A stretch of 64,000 nt of DNA from Ricinus communis (GCF_019578655.1 NC_063264.1:17534429-17598428), one strand, 5' to 3'; counted from the stretch's first letter, positions 1 through 13,545 are shown. A program made the numbers and translations. The notes: generated by a model from the sequence alone, not told the origin.

Positions 1-365
1 TAGTTTATCACTGCTAATTTCCCCAAGTCGACAAAATAATTTTAAATTTTTTAATCCACCCAAAATTCACTGAAAAGAAAATTTTCTGCAGCTGTCCTAC
101 TTCTACAAGTCTTTTTCTTTTTTCTTTTTCCCAAGTTCCAGTTCTTATATAAACATCCTAATTCCACTAGTAAATAGTTAAAGTCAAGGATCAAACTTGA
201 TATCTTCTCAAAGTTCCAGAACTGCATAAAAATTTATGTATTCAAGTGCTACTTATAATATCAAAAATTCAGAAGAGGGGTTAAATATATATTTTGAGGA
301 TTGGCAACACAATAGAATGCTCAATCAACAAAGAAAGGATCAAGGGTTTCCTGTTATTTGGATAC

Positions 366-3235
366 CTGTTAAGGTATCATGGCGGTCCCAATGAGCCTCG
401 TCTTCCCACACCCTCCAACTATGAATCTGGTTAAACAAAATTACAATTAGAAGGAGCATATTGCCCTAAGATACAAATAATTGGCTTAGAACACTACAGA
501 GCACATTAGACATGCGAAGATATCAGATAATGCAAGAGCCAATGATCAAAACAAGAGGTGCTTATTGCAAGATTAGCATGCTGGTATCATTCTCTATGCA
601 AAGGCATAACAAACTTTATATGTGATCAATATGGCATAAGTCAACAATTCCTTTATATGCAGACATACAGGGTAACATTTAACACTACATAATGGTTCAA
701 AAATGGGCCTAAGCTAACCAACAAAATTGACTGAATATGAGAGGAAATAATCGATGTCAAGTGATGAGAGTTGTCAATAACAAGAAAGCCCTCCAATAAA
801 TGCAACTCATATCATATTGATGTTCGCACCTAAAAATTTAAGCAATGAGGTGGAGAAGGTATATAAATGATCTAACTAAACCTCACATAAACCAACATAG
901 GATTATCAATACACATGAAAAATTGAGCTTTAAAGAAATTTACAGTGTTCTTGCCATCCAAAAGCACAGCAGCATTATTATCTGTTGAACCATAAGAAAC
1001 AACTCCACATCTTTAATATTTTTAATTTTAACTGCAGTATTTATATTCAATTAAAAGAATTGAATATTTGCATATCGAACATGAACTTCCTCATTGAAGA
1101 AAATTAATTAAATATGACCATTGTGAACTCAGAGTATGCTTTACATAGCTACTAAGCAGTTTGCAGTACCTCACCCCTGTGCACATTATCCTCTACAGTG
1201 TAAGCTTGGCATTCTACAGCAAGAGCTTATATTTTTTCTACATTTAAAAAGCTCTTGGTTGTGACAAGAACAATGATAATAATTTAAAGAAAAAAAGAAA
1301 CTACCAGTTCTGTTAACCCATACTATCAACAAAAATAGAACACAATATTAACTCTGCAAACAAGTCATCAATTTTTCCACTACAGTTAATCATTCCTAAA
1401 AAAGTTCTGTATTGACGAATCAACTATTATAAATACAAATTTTTCTGCTAGAATAGAATTATGGCACATTTTGTAACCTTCACAATAGCCAGCAACATGG
1501 TTAAGCAACTGTAAGATATATGTGTAATTGCCATGACGAAGATGAAGCGATGCAACTGCTCAAGACCTTCACGTGACACAAACGGCTCATGTCCCTGAGC
1601 AAAGGAGCAGTTATTACCATATCATAGGGCATTTAAAAAATATGAAAAGAAAGTATCAGAAATAAGACAATAAAATAGAAACTTTCTATTGTATATCTAA
1701 ACTAGAAAGATTGAGAGTGCTGCCTGATAGAAGTAACAAACTTTTTTGATAATTAAGTTTTGGCGGTTTTCGTTATAGGTTTCTGACTTTGAGCCTTTAA
1801 TGCTGTTTTCTGTTAATTTCTTATCTATTCACATATTGTTTTCATCACTGGAGGATACCCATCCTCATTAGATTTCTTCTCCTAATTTCAAAGTTAAAAA
1901 TTTCTTTTCAATGCATGGAAAAATTCCATCTTTCCAGAATCAATAGAAAACATTAAGTAAGATCCTGCACAATACATTCATGGATAAATGACATACCTCT
2001 TTGCAAGTATTCTGATCCAGGCCATCAAGTATTCTCCGGACTGAGATAGGAGAAACAGAAAGCATCAGTAGTTTACGCCCCTCGGAAGATTTTTCTTCCA
2101 TGTCATCAATCTCAGACCTAGAGCAAGGAGCAAAAGTACTATCATAGAACTTTGATGGAATGCAAATATTGGCTATCACGCTTGAGGTAGCCGTTAGAAG
2201 GAGCGATATGAATCCAAGCAGCATCAGCTCTGAAGACAAGTCCAAAAGATAATATAGACTTTAAAACAAGTGACAGAATTAGCTGAGTCCACTTTACCAA
2301 AAGAAAATATTAAAACATATAGAGTTGCATAAAGAAGTTAGGCAAACTACCTTCTTTCATTTTCTCCACAGCTGCAAGCAAAGGTTTCCGATTAGTTTTC
2401 CGTAGCCACTGAAACAAAGGGAAAAACAAGGGTTAAACATAACAGCTGTTGAAACTAAGATGAGCACCATTACAAGTAAAGCAAAATGGAGTTGCATCAC
2501 CATAAATAAATGAATTAATTAAACAAAGCAAAATAAAATCTTATCAAATAGTAACAATTACAATATAACTACATTCCAAAGAGCATATGATTGTTTTAAC
2601 TGGGTAATAATATGCTTATCTTCATACAAAAAAATAGGTAACAGTGATGTATCACGACAGCCCATTCAACCATGTGATATAATAATCAGCGGCAGCATCC
2701 CTGCCCATAATCCAGCATAACCCATGACTTTGCACCTCCAACTTATTGTTGGGCCTAATGTAAGAACACAACATCTTCTGCAATTCTCTATATCATCAGA
2801 AATTCCTTACGTAAAACGTTAACCAGATTGTTTTCAGGACATTCTGAAAGTACAGAACTTATATGCAATTCAAATGACCAAAGAAACTCATAATCATGTA
2901 AGAACTTTGACTTCATAAATAAAAAAATAAAATAATTGTAACACTATGCAACTGTGAAAAATACTAGTAAAAGATACTAATCCGCTAAAAGAGAGTACGA
3001 CAATTATGCATCAGATCCTTCATAGTGGTAGTTTCAGAAATCTTGACAAAAGGATGACATTAAACAATAATTAATAACAAAAACAAAGTAAATTAAGATA
3101 AAAACTTACATTGCTTAACCGGTGAATTGAGCGTTCCACAATCAAAGAAACAACCACAAAAATTGTCAACACAGTTGCAACTGACCATGTTGGAGTTAAG
3201 GCCAATGATCTCATTTCTTTGGTATTTTCTGCCAT
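366..3235 (-). CDS. MLO: MLO-like seven-transmembrane protein, 5' part (five exons, gene continues past the left edge)
   Basis: Five exons on the minus strand join in phase: 3110-3235, 2351-2408, 1997-2229, 1478-1594 and 366-426, all with GT-AG introns, giving the first 198 codons. The start ATG at 3235 opens a peptide with the [10 protein letters not shown] motif, the usual start of the MLO domain. Predicted membrane segments lie near residues 16-33, 62-84 ([13 protein letters not shown]) and 155-177 ([20 protein letters not shown]). The first extracellular loop carries the cysteines typical of MLO proteins (ICIP, APC, TCKEGHEPF), and exon 5 begins the cytosolic [16 protein letters not shown] block. 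MLO proteins are plasma-membrane proteins with a C-terminal calmodulin-binding site; different clades act in powdery mildew susceptibility, pollen-tube reception or root thigmomorphogenesis. From memory the N-terminus looks closest to clade I (MLO4/11/14), which is an inference. The remaining exons lie left of position 1. No lesion is seen. Confidence 0.93.
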
Positions 3236-4100
3236 TTAATAAAACAATCCTACTCATACACCACCGAGAACCACTTTTTTCAAATCTCACCCCCACTAAA
3301 ATTCCCCTTTCAGGCCAAGCAGAGTAAAAAAATCAAAACCCATCTCATCAAAGTGCAATTGCAGATTACACTTAGCCTCCAAATTTCATACACACCCTAC
3401 ACAATATAAATAGCAAACTCCTAAATGATAATCCTTTTTCAACAGCAATAAAGCAAAAGAGACAAGTCGGAAAAGATGAGTACTTCACAATCTAAAGTTA
3501 TAGTTTTTATATACAGAAACACGAGACAAGAAAAAAAGGAAAATGAACGGCAAAGTTTCTTCCTTTTTGTCACTGTTTTATGTAGAGAAACAACCAAAAC
3601 GCAGAAGCGTTTTCTCCTTCTATCAAAGTTGCTCCAGGTATCCTCTTCCCTCTATAAAAAAATTTCTCTTCTTTCTCTCTGTTTCAAAGAAGCTACTAAC
3701 CACCCACTTTCTTTTTCTCTACGGACTATACGTTTGTGAACATGGAAACTTTAACGGGTTGCTACATTTTCATGAAAAGCAAAGAAATTTGATTCAGAAC
3801 GATTCACATTGGAAGAAAAGCAGATCCACTTAATGAAATTTCTTTTTTATAGGGTCCTACAATTGTAAGAGATTGATGGGTTCTAGGAATTGTTCTGTTC
3901 GTTTCTGTTAAAGAAAGACAAAAAGAAGAGATCTAAATAATAATCACTTCGGAGTCTGGAAAGTGCTCGGCTACTTCTCTCTGTTTCAATGGACAACACC
4001 TATCATGCCAGCGAGCCAGCACACTCGATATAAATGAAAATTGAGAGGGTAGTTACCTCTTTCAAATCTAGAATCAACGTACTATAACGACACCGTTTTT
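3236..4100 (-). promoter_or_regulatory. 5' UTR and proximal promoter region of the MLO-like gene
   Basis: This is the stretch upstream of the MLO-like start codon. On the plus strand it is rich in CT and AAAG runs (about 3,470-3,730 and 3,960-4,000). No certain TATA box or transcription start can be fixed by eye. Short open frames here are low-complexity readings and not credible genes. Confidence 0.35.
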
Positions 4101-5559
4101 TTAGTTTATTTCGTTTTGGTTCTGGTTTCGGTCTCACTCCTAATTATAATTCTGACAAATTTTTAACAAATGGGTTCTAATTTTAGCTTTTGATAGAGTT
4201 CACGTTATACAAATAGTTTTCAGTTTTATAAAAATATTTAAATTAGAGATTTAACCTTTTTTTTTTAATTTGTAATTCTAATTCGATACTATTTAATATA
4301 ATGAAATATAATATTAGAGTCTATTAATTTACTATATTAAAAAAATTAGTTCAAAAATTAAATTAAATTAAATTAAATGGACTACCTATTTGAGTTTAGA
4401 GTTTATTTTGTATATATGATTTAAGCTTTCAAAATATTGAATTTTAATTTTTAATTTTTAGTTTTATCAATTTCATTTTCAATTCATACTTCTGACTCAT
4501 GTATTCCAATTCCTATATTTGAGTTTTGACTTAATTTTCTTATTTTTATTTTTAGTAAGAAAAATAATTTTTTAAAAAAATCTTTAAAAAATATTAATAT
4601 CATTTATTAAGATTAATTAATAAAACAAAGAACTATTATCAATTTGAAAGTGATCAGAAGGTATATAAAAAATAAAACCTTAACTAAAAAAATAAAAGAG
4701 GAAGAGAATAGCCTTCAGACTTAGGAGTTAGAGCCTAAGAAGACTTGTTGTTGTCTTTTGTTTTATTTATTTTCATAATTAACTTTTTAATTAAATTTAG
4801 AATATATTAGTCCCCCGCCAATCTTGGGGGCACTGGAAAGATTCACTATTCATTACAAACAAAGACACATGCAACTGCTGATTCAAAAACAAGTACACAT
4901 GCTTTTGTTTTCTTTTCTTATTTGTATTTTTCTTTTTAAACTGATGCCATGTGCATTGGCTACACATAGGCATTCAATTTATGTATGCAATTTTCTATTT
5001 TCATCTAGAAATTATTATTATTATTAGTATTTGTAAGTGTATGAATTGAATAATAATTCGGACAAGCTCACCACGAGGTCGATGTCATAAAGAATTATAG
5101 AGCATATATTAAAACCAACTATCACACAAAATATTGAAAATAAATATAAACATTCTAAGCTAATGTTTTGAGAATGATCTTAATTTTAATAAAAAAGTTA
5201 AATAATCAGAAAATAAATATGCAACTATAATGATTAATATAAACTATATGATAAAATAACATTTAGTCTAGCTTTAATAATCCATTTAATTCCCTTAAGT
5301 ATAAATTTAACAAATGAAATGGTGATGTGCATTTTTCCTCAAGTCACTCAAGTTAATGATGCAACTTAGGTTTCTTATACCAACATAGATTAAAGTAAAG
5401 ATGATGTTTCTAATATTTTTAACCTAAAGATTTTTATAACAAATATTATTACTACATTGATATGATGGTCAACCAATAATAATAGATGAAACTAATGAAC
5501 ATATGAAGGTAAAAAAATCATTCATTAAACTCAAAATATATAAGGTTCGTACATAAGTA
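4101..5559. other. AT-rich intergenic DNA, no gene seen
   Basis: The sequence is very AT-rich, with short runs such as ATTATTATTATT near 5,010. The only open frame (4,824-5,027, plus) is short, low in complexity and matches no family I know. I see no RNA gene or complete mobile element. Confidence 0.5.
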
Positions 5560-6240
5560 AAAAGTCAAACTAAACACTTATGGAACTTAGTCTAACATAC
5601 TTAATCCAACGATCATTGTAATTAAATAGAAAGACTTAAGATACATAAAAAAAGTAAACTAAAACTCCCTCCAAGTTCAAAGACTTTTCAAGGAATTAAG
5701 AAGATTGGTCCTCTTTCTCCACGTCTTCAAAAAGCTTCTCCGATTTTTTGAAGAATGATGCAACTTAAGCTAGTTAGATGTAGAAGATGATGAACTATAG
5801 AAATTTCAGTAGAAAATAGTAGAAACCTTCTCTAGAGAGAGTCGTAGTAGCCGAAGAACTTCCTGTTTTAATTAACCTCTGCTGCTTATAGAAATCCCTT
5901 TGTCGGAGTTCTTTTCTTAGCACATAACTACTATAGTTATCCCTTACTATCCTAAATAAAGTAAACAACTTAAAAGATAATTATCCACTAATTACGTAAT
6001 AATTACTTAAATTCCCTTTGTTGGGCCTTAATGAATTAAGTTAGGCTCAGGCTATTGATAACCAGCGTGTCTGAATCTCGAGCATTTTATAGCCGCAGTC
6101 CAATTAAAATTCATTAGTGCATTTTTTAGCTCAAAGTCTCTTCTTTAGCAATTATGTCTTGAATTTAGACAATAAAACTAAAATGAGGTAAAAACACATA
6201 TTTTCACCATATTATATATAGAAATATATCATTAAAACTC
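5560..6240 (-). repeat. Dispersed repeat, copy 1 (LTR-like, minus orientation)
   Basis: The reverse complement of this segment resembles 29,215-31,140 on the plus strand. Shared blocks are one around ATATGGTGAAAATAT followed by GTTTTTACCTCATTT (reverse complement of about 6,180-6,235) and one around GTGGA-AAA-GAGGACCAATC followed by a GGGAG-TTTTA block (reverse complement of about 5,640-5,720). There is no coding capacity. The two ends behave like the two ends of one noncoding element, probably an LTR, but terminal TG/CA and a target-site duplication could not be fixed. Confidence 0.45.
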
Positions 6241-7002
6241 TAAAATATCTTTAAGTATATATATACAATTTGGATCGATCACTCATATTCATAGAATGCT
6301 TTAATTTTATTGAAGGTCTAATCATTTTCCAATAACATTCGAATAAATAAATTAGAATTTTCTTTAACATGGACTTGGTGTAATTTACACCTAAATATAA
6401 CTTTTAAATTTTTAATTTCTAATCTTGACCATTAAAATCTATTTTATATTACTTACTAAATAAATAATAAAAATGAAAGAAGTTAACAAGTTAGGTTATT
6501 TTTAATTCACTCATTATAGCAAATTATAGGAGATGCATACTAGAAAAACTCATAAAATTAATTTAGTGATTGAGAAAGATACTGCTATTAGAACTGTCTT
6601 TATATAGGCATAGAATTGTTGTCCTTCTTCTAGTTAGAAGTGGATTAAATACTAATTTTGCTTCTAGAATATTTATTCCTTTAATTTTTGTGTGACTTTC
6701 TACTAAGGCATTTAGATTCTTTTAGAATTTTACTTATGTCCCCCAAGAGAGGGATTGTCCTTTATTTATTTAAAACATACTATTTTCAGTGGCTATCACT
6801 ACCAAACTGGATAAAACCAGACCATATCATAGGGGAGAATCACAACTTAATTTGATATGCAATTGGTCTTTCATTAATTTCAATGAGTGTCAATTTAGCA
6901 ATAATCTAATTGCATTTTCATCCGCGATATTTAAAAAATTTTAAATTTTAGTTTTTTTATTATTATAATATTTTTATTATATGACATATTATCATTCGAT
7001 GT

Positions 7003-7345
7003 GTGGTTGAATTTCAAATAATAAGTTTCATGAAAACTTACTTTACATTTAGAAAAAACTACTTATCTCAAAGAGGTTTGCGGAAAACTCTAGGAAAACG
7101 GCAACAACTGCTGTCTTATTTAGTAAAGAAAAATAAAATACATTATAAAGAATTAATTAACGGGTTGGATATTCAGAAATCAAAAACTCGTTAATGTGAA
7201 AAGTCTTTTTGAATTATTTAATTTCTTAAATCTTAATATGAACTTCTTTTTATTTTCACTAATTCAGGAAAAAATGAATCGAGGAAACCCCCTGTGAATG
7301 AATCAGCTACACCAAGGAAAAAAAAGATTAAATTAGTGAAAACAA
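7003..7345 (+). pseudogene. rps15: Nuclear plastid DNA (NUPT): decayed chloroplast rps15 and start of the rps15-ndhH spacer
   Basis: The frame from 7003 to 7194 encodes a peptide with [16 protein letters not shown] and [16 protein letters not shown], which match the C-terminal two thirds of plastid ribosomal protein S15. Nucleotide similarity seems to run past the stop codon into an AT-rich spacer, as expected of plastid DNA and not of a transferred coding gene. The first 25-30 residues are missing, and a short in-frame deletion removes part of the usual helix between FQIISF and YLSQRG. Several differences are G-to-A or C-to-T. There is no transit peptide or upstream exon, so this is a dead insertion and not a functional nuclear rps15. 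The edges are approximate. Confidence 0.85.
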
Positions 7346-8100
7346 ACAAGAATTAAGAATAGAAGTCGGCAAAGCATTCAAAATCAATTTGACTAAAGTT
7401 GGTCTTTTTTGATTGCGTAGTCTCCTCTGAAGAAATCAAAGTGAAAAGGACAGCTAACGATTGTATATTCTCCACCTCACAATTCCATTCGTCTATCAAG
7501 CAGAAATTGGTGTTTCAATGTCGTTTTCAATTAGATCTCTCTTTATAAATAAATAAATAAATAAATATAAAAAGGCTTTGAGACATGCATCCCAAATAAA
7601 ATAGTCTTTTTGACTAATTAACACATTGCATTAGCATCCAATAGTTTCACCAATTTTACCTAATTAATTTCACTTCAACATCAAGATTTGTAAATCCCAT
7701 TTCAATGCCTGTGTAGTATAAATAAAATCATATTTTAAATATAAATTATATCCATAAGAATCCTTTTCTATACTAAGAGTAAAAATTTAAAAAAGTATTT
7801 AATAATATTTATATGAATGAGTTATAATTATCGATTATCAATTACAATGTTTATTTAAATCAATGAGACTTTTATTAAAAAATATCTTTTTAAAGAAGCA
7901 ATTAAATCATTTATATATATGCATACCCACAAAAAATTTGTTATCAAATTGAAAAGAAAAATCATTTCTTATTCCATTTAGATCAAAACTCATTGAAATT
8001 TTACTCATTTGATCATTAATACCAATTAAACCTCAAACCTTTAAATAAAATTAAGGATAAATACAAATTAAAAGAAGTGTTTGAAGGATTATATGTAAAA
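7346..8100. other. AT-rich intergenic DNA with an ATAA microsatellite
   Basis: Noncoding AT-rich sequence. A short tetranucleotide run of about five ATAA units lies near 7,544-7,566. No gene, RNA gene or complete mobile element is recognisable. Confidence 0.5.
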
Positions 8101-8129
8101 GAGACAAAAAAAAATGTGGCTCTAGAGCC

Positions 8130-8310
8130 AATACCTTTTTTCTTTTTCTTAATTTTCCCATTTCATGTCACCTTTAAACAAGAAAAGGAAAAAAGAAAAC
8201 TTATTTGATTTCTCTGTAATTTGTCTAAAAAAACTTAATGAAGATGAGTTGGTGGCAACAAACGTCTCCAGCAAACCTCCATATATATGTCACTTTTTCT
8301 TTTCCTGCTT
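8130..8310 (+). repeat. Local duplication, copy A
   Basis: The stretch around GAGTTGGTGGCAACAAACG and the following AGCAAACCTCCATA resembles 9,735-9,780 (GAGTTGACGGCAATAAATAT, AGCAAAATATCCATA). The preceding TTTCATGTCACC also has a counterpart, TTTCACGTCACC, near 9,532. This looks like an old local duplication; function unknown. Confidence 0.35.
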
Positions 8311-9510
8311 TTCATAAAGCCAACAACAAAGGTTTAGAAAAAGAAAAGTTGATGTATAGGGTTGATAAGGAAAAACTGAAAAAGAAATAAAAATAGGAAG
8401 AGGATGATGACTGCTAATGGAGATGGAGATGGTATAATTATGGGTCCAATTGAAAATCAGATTTAGTAATTAACAAAAGAAAGAAGATTACTTACTTCTA
8501 GATATTATTATCTTTTAACAAGATTTAACAAGAATATTTTAAAAAGAAGTGACAAGAATTAATTGCTTTTGATAAGAATATTAAATATCTTAATTGGTTT
8601 AGGTATCTTTTAAATTATTTATGTAATAGCTTTTTTTAATTTAATAAAAAAATTACAAAATTGGTGTTTTAATTTTTTTATCTAATTTATTTTTATGTTT
8701 ATATTATTTTTTTTATTCAATTAAGTATTTGAACTTGTAAAGAATATCAATATGACGTATGGAATCAGTTACCTACTCATTTTAAATATTAAATTAACGT
8801 AAATATCCCTATTTAAGATAATCTCATTTTTAGCATTATTTTTGAAAAATAATATTATTTCTCAAGATATTAAAAGAACATAATTAAAAGAATTTCTCAT
8901 TCATCTAAATAGAAGATTGAAAGAAAATTAAATGTTATTTTTTATTTTTATTTTCTTGCATTCACTTTACTAAAAGTAAAAACAAAATATATTTTTTTAC
9001 TAAGAAAGAGAGGTATTAATTTCTTCTTAAAAAAAAAGTAACTTTTAGAATTCAAAGAATAATGAGTAGATTTCTTTCTTTTAGAAAATGAATAATAATA
9101 ATAATAATAAATAAATATAAAATAATCCAACAATTTTATTTTAATGCTAAAAATATTTAAAAGAAAATATAAAAAACTAAAACAAAAAAAGAAATTATGA
9201 ATAATATAAAGTAAAATTATTTAGATTATTTATGTATAAAATTAGTATATTGATTAATAAAATCTGTAAAAGATAACATCATATACATACTTTAAGATAT
9301 TTGATTGAAAAAATAAGTTCAAACATTATAGAAATATTTAAAAAATTAACGTACTGAATTTGTAACTTTCCAATAATGACAAATGAAATGGAAGTCTAAT
9401 GAAAACACATTTGCTTTACGATTATTATTGTGCATCGGCTGTCTTTTACGATAACTAAAGTAGGAATAATTTTCAACCCAATGATTCTTTTTTTAACCTT
9501 TTAACCCAAT
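8311..9510. other. AT-rich intergenic DNA, no gene seen
   Basis: Highly AT-rich. The open frame at 8,948-9,133 (minus) is a low-complexity run of Lys, Ser, Phe and Tyr and is not a credible gene. An AAT/AAAT microsatellite lies near 9,088-9,115. Confidence 0.5.
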
Positions 9511-9519
9511 GATTTTATC

Positions 9520-9912
9520 TTTTTTCCCTATTTCACGTCACCAGAAGTCCTATCAAAGGAATGAATAAATTATTTGACTTGTTTGTTTGCAGATTAAATA
9601 TTTAAAAATGTACTTCTTCATTTATATTAAATTCATATTTAGCATCTTTTAATAATTAGATACGAAGCAATTTATTTATTCATTACAATTTATGGATATA
9701 TAAAAATTATTTGTTGAATAATACAGATGTAGCTGAGTTGACGGCAATAAATATTTTTAGCAAAATATCCATAATTTTGTCAAAAAGAATATATAGAGAC
9801 GATCGAGATATTATTTAGCGGAAAATTTTATAAAGAAGACTGAAATTTTAAATTCGAATCTTTACTTCTCTCTGTTATTAAAAATGAAATAAAAGTAAAA
9901 AAAAAAAAAAGA
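9520..9912 (+). repeat. Local duplication, copy B, ending in a poly(A) run
   Basis: The left part resembles 8,130-8,310. The right part runs through TTCGAATCTTT to a run of at least 13 A near 9,898-9,911. A GTAGCTGAGTTG block followed by TTCGAATC recalls the A and B boxes of a tRNA-derived SINE, but the first block is also in copy A without the rest, so the SINE reading is weak. Confidence 0.3.
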
Positions 9913-11155
9913 AAAGGAGGATGATAGATATGATATAATAATATTTGTAACTCTAAAAAAATTATTAGCTCTAATCACTCATAAGTTTAGTTTATATATT
10001 CTCTACGTCCTCAATTATGTTAATTACCTTTTAAAAAAAATATGAATATGTAATTCGTGAAAAATAAATAAAGAATATCGAGATAAAAATAAAAATCAAT
10101 TATAATTGTTAAGGCATACATATTAATCTCCTTAAAGAAAGAAATTTAATTTTGACAATTATCAATTATGTTAATAAAGTAACTATAATTGACTGTTTTT
10201 ATTTCTAATGACAAATAAAATTGTAGCCCTCTTTTGGAAGAATTAATTTTATTAGATTTTTTTTGTAACAAAATTAACTTAGAAATTTCTAACTGTTAAA
10301 TCGCTTATTTTTAACCATCATAGTTAGATGATAAAATTGGCAACCTACTAAACATTAATATTCAGCTAAAATAGTGAATTAGTTTGGTCAACAGGGCTTC
10401 ATGAAGCTAAATATTTAATAAGTTAACCCATTTCTTTCTAGTACGTAACAAATATCTTACTAAATGGGATTCAGACCAACAAAATAACCTTAAAACAAAC
10501 TAAATAAATTAGTACTTGGTATTTAAAATAAAAAGATAAACATGGGTACACCGTAAAAGAAGTTAAATTCTATTAACGGAAAGAAACATACGAATGTGAC
10601 TGTCTATCTTTGTTTTCCATGACACTGTGAGGAAGTAGTTCAGATGGGCTAATCAGATGTGAGCACAAGTGAGATTCAGGAAAAGGATGCATGCATGGAA
10701 GTGAAAAAGACAAGAGAATAATTCAGAGGGAGGGTGGGCAGACATCCTTGGACCCATTTTCTTTTTTAACATCTTTTGAAGTGAATGCTTATGCACCATA
10801 ACAAGCAAACAAAAACCTTATATGGATTGCGAAGGTGCATGGGCATGAGGAATCCAAGTTCCCCCAACCACTAATCTGGTGAATTTTATCGCAAAATTAT
10901 TATATGGTAATCATCCATTAATATGACAATATTTTATTCTATTTTTATATGTCAGTCTTATTTTTAAAATTAATAAAATAATTATATCTAAATATAAGAA
11001 TGTCTTTGCACTCAAATTTAATACCAGTCTAAGCTCGATAAATTTAGCCAGATCAATAAAAAAAGAAGGCTCATTTAATTTTTATCTAAATTTTAAAGTC
11101 TATGTATTTTAGCCCATATTTGGATTACTGACCCATGAGTAAATCCTCGACCCAC
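9913..11155. other. AT-rich intergenic DNA, no gene seen
   Basis: No open frame of note. The section 10,600-10,890 is less AT-rich than its surroundings (it includes GGAGGGTGGGCAGACATCC) and could be old gene-flanking DNA. I recognise nothing specific in it. Confidence 0.4.
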
Positions 11156-11159
11156 TTAT

Positions 11160-12669
11160 AAGGAGTTGGTTTAAGGATTATTAACATATGAAAAATGAGG
11201 GAGTAGAAAAGTGAGAAGTCAGATACAAAATCTTCTAGAAAATTGAAGCACGTTCTTATGAAATGGAATGCGGGAATGCAAGTGTCGGCCACATAAGAAG
11301 TGATGTGAAAGTGAAGTATATCTAAAGGAATAAAAAGTATTTATATTGTGTGAGGAAGGAAGTTGAGCAAAAGCATGAAATAGGGCAAAATATGGAAGGA
11401 AGTTGAGAAGAGTAAAAAAGTGAGCAAGGAAGTTACATCTTTATCAACATATGTAAAATATGAAAAACAACAGCCAATGCTCTCAAGATGGAGAGTTAAT
11501 TGAGAACCAAGCCAAGGATAAAGAATATGCTAAAGCATATCTTAAACCATGGAAGTCTATAAATAGGCAAGGACCTCTTAGTGAACAAAACCTAACCAAT
11601 CAAATAAAAAAAAAGACCCAAAGTCTATAGACTTTACCTTTACATTTATCCTTAGATTAGAACAACAATCCTTAGATTAGAAAAACAATACTTAGTATAG
11701 TCAAACAATCCCTAGCTTTAATTTACAATACATTCTTCAAAGCTCTCTAGTGTTACGCAGCATTCAATTACATTTGTAAATCGATTACTTTATTTATGCA
11801 ATCAAATTTCTGAAGTTATTTAATTATTGTTTCAATATTATATTTATTGCATCTTGTTCTGTAGCTTACATTTTATATTATCACTCTTAGTTTACAATAA
11901 TTTAGTTCTTAGCTTGATTCTTTAAGCTTATATTACATCCTTAATACATAATTGCATGCCCACAACTCAATTTCACATCCTTAACTCATCATTGGCGAAA
12001 CTGTATTAGCTTAGCTAAGAACTCAAGGTAGTTTATATCACTTTATTATATTCAAAATCATCTATGTTAGAAGTCAAACGGTCATGCATTTTATATTTCT
12101 TGCATCCGTAGCAATTATTCGAGGTAATCAACCTCAGGCACGCTCAATAATCAATTAAGATATGCTCAATAATCAATCACACGTGAAAGGGCCGAAATAC
12201 TAACCAAATAGTAATTTTGGCATGCATAGTGGGGCGTGTCACATACAATGCATCCACATAATGTTTATTTTATTTTAGTAAATAATTTGTGAACTATCTA
12301 AAGACCAGTAGTGTTTTGGAAATGTTATCGGGTCTTATGCTACGGAGAGTACGCCTACAACAGTAAGATACAATATTCATGTTTCTCAACTTGTGGAATA
12401 ATTGAATAGAGAAGGGAGAGGAGTCCAATTCTTCAAACTCCTCACGGCGAGAAAGTTAACCAAAATCCAGTGGACCTAATGCTACAAATCCAGATAACAA
12501 TTTTCTTTCATTCTTTAGCGCTACTAATCATATTGCTTACTTTGGAATCCTAGAAGGTTTAAAGAAGCAGAGTAAGGAGATACTCAAGATAGTGGAAGAA
12601 CATATTAGATGCAACCGGAGCAACCTCTTTCCAATCTCGATCTAGCAGTTTCCGACAAAGGCAAGGCTA
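11160..12669 (+). mobile_element. Ty3/gypsy Tat-like LTR and start of the internal region (truncated remnant)
   Basis: The segment has the layout of a plant LTR. A TATA box, CTATAAATAGGC, lies near 11,560-11,572, followed by repeated short CTTAGATTAGAA-type blocks (11,650-11,720). A junction near 12,213 reads TTTTGGCATGCATAGTGGGG, a degenerate form of the TTGGCRCGCC-GTGGG motif that opens the internal region of many Tat elements. After it comes about 450 bp resembling a 5' UTR and early gag, with no long frame. The second LTR is missing, and another LTR family appears to cut the element at about 12,670. The left edge is approximate. Confidence 0.5.
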
Positions 12670-13500
12670 TGATTTTGGTGTTTTCGGCTTTAGCAAGTCT
12701 TAAGCTTCGTGTGGGCGCTTTGGGATTTGAATTCCAATATTGTTGGCGGTACCGGTTTTCGGACCCTAGTATTTTCCGGACGAGCGGAATTTCGGGTTTT
12801 CGGCTAGGTATAATTGTCTTGGACCAAAAATTATTTAAAATTATTAGAAAACAATTGGTGCATTAATTGTTAGTTATTAATAATTAATTAAATTATTTAA
12901 TTAATTAGTAGATTGACCTAGAAATACTATAGATTAATTATAGTGAAAATTATTATTTTACTTTATAAATTGTGATTGTGATTAATTAAATTAAAATACA
13001 AGAAAAATATTTACGTGTTGGATCATGAAATAATATTTATTTTCGAACTGTTAATCATTGTATTGTGAACTGGAATGTGTTGCGGAGTCAGGAAAAATAA
13101 TGCAGTTGGGTGACCCTACTCCTGATAATTAATTAATAAATATTTGAAGTGCTTTTAGCAGATTCTAGACCTGTTATACGAGAGGTAACATCCATATTCT
13201 AGGGGAGATTCTGCAGAGTTTTTTTGTAGAATTTCTGAGTCGGAAGTTAGGCTGTCCAATCTAGGAGTCTATGCCTAGAGAAAATTATGAATATTTATTA
13301 CTTTAATTATTTTCATGAATAGATAATCCGTCAGACTAGCTAGCTCCATCCGAGGCATAGAAGCAAACAGTGTAACTCGACAGAACTATAAGTTAGAATT
13401 ATATATTCTACCGCCTGTATCATATCTGCATTTAGACGAAATTTTTAAATGAACTAATTATTATGGTTATTTTAGTAGTATAAGTATTATTAAATTTATT

Positions 13501-13545
<45 letters not shown>

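Noticed and set aside
9727..9912. A tRNA-derived SINE with A box, B box and poly(A) tail
   Set aside because: The A-box-like block is also in the 8,250 copy, which lacks the B-box-like block and the tail, so the match may be chance. It is kept only as a repeat and a weak finding.
12609..12866. Plus-strand open frame of 85 codons
   Set aside because: It crosses the border between a Tat-like remnant and another LTR and has no domain match.
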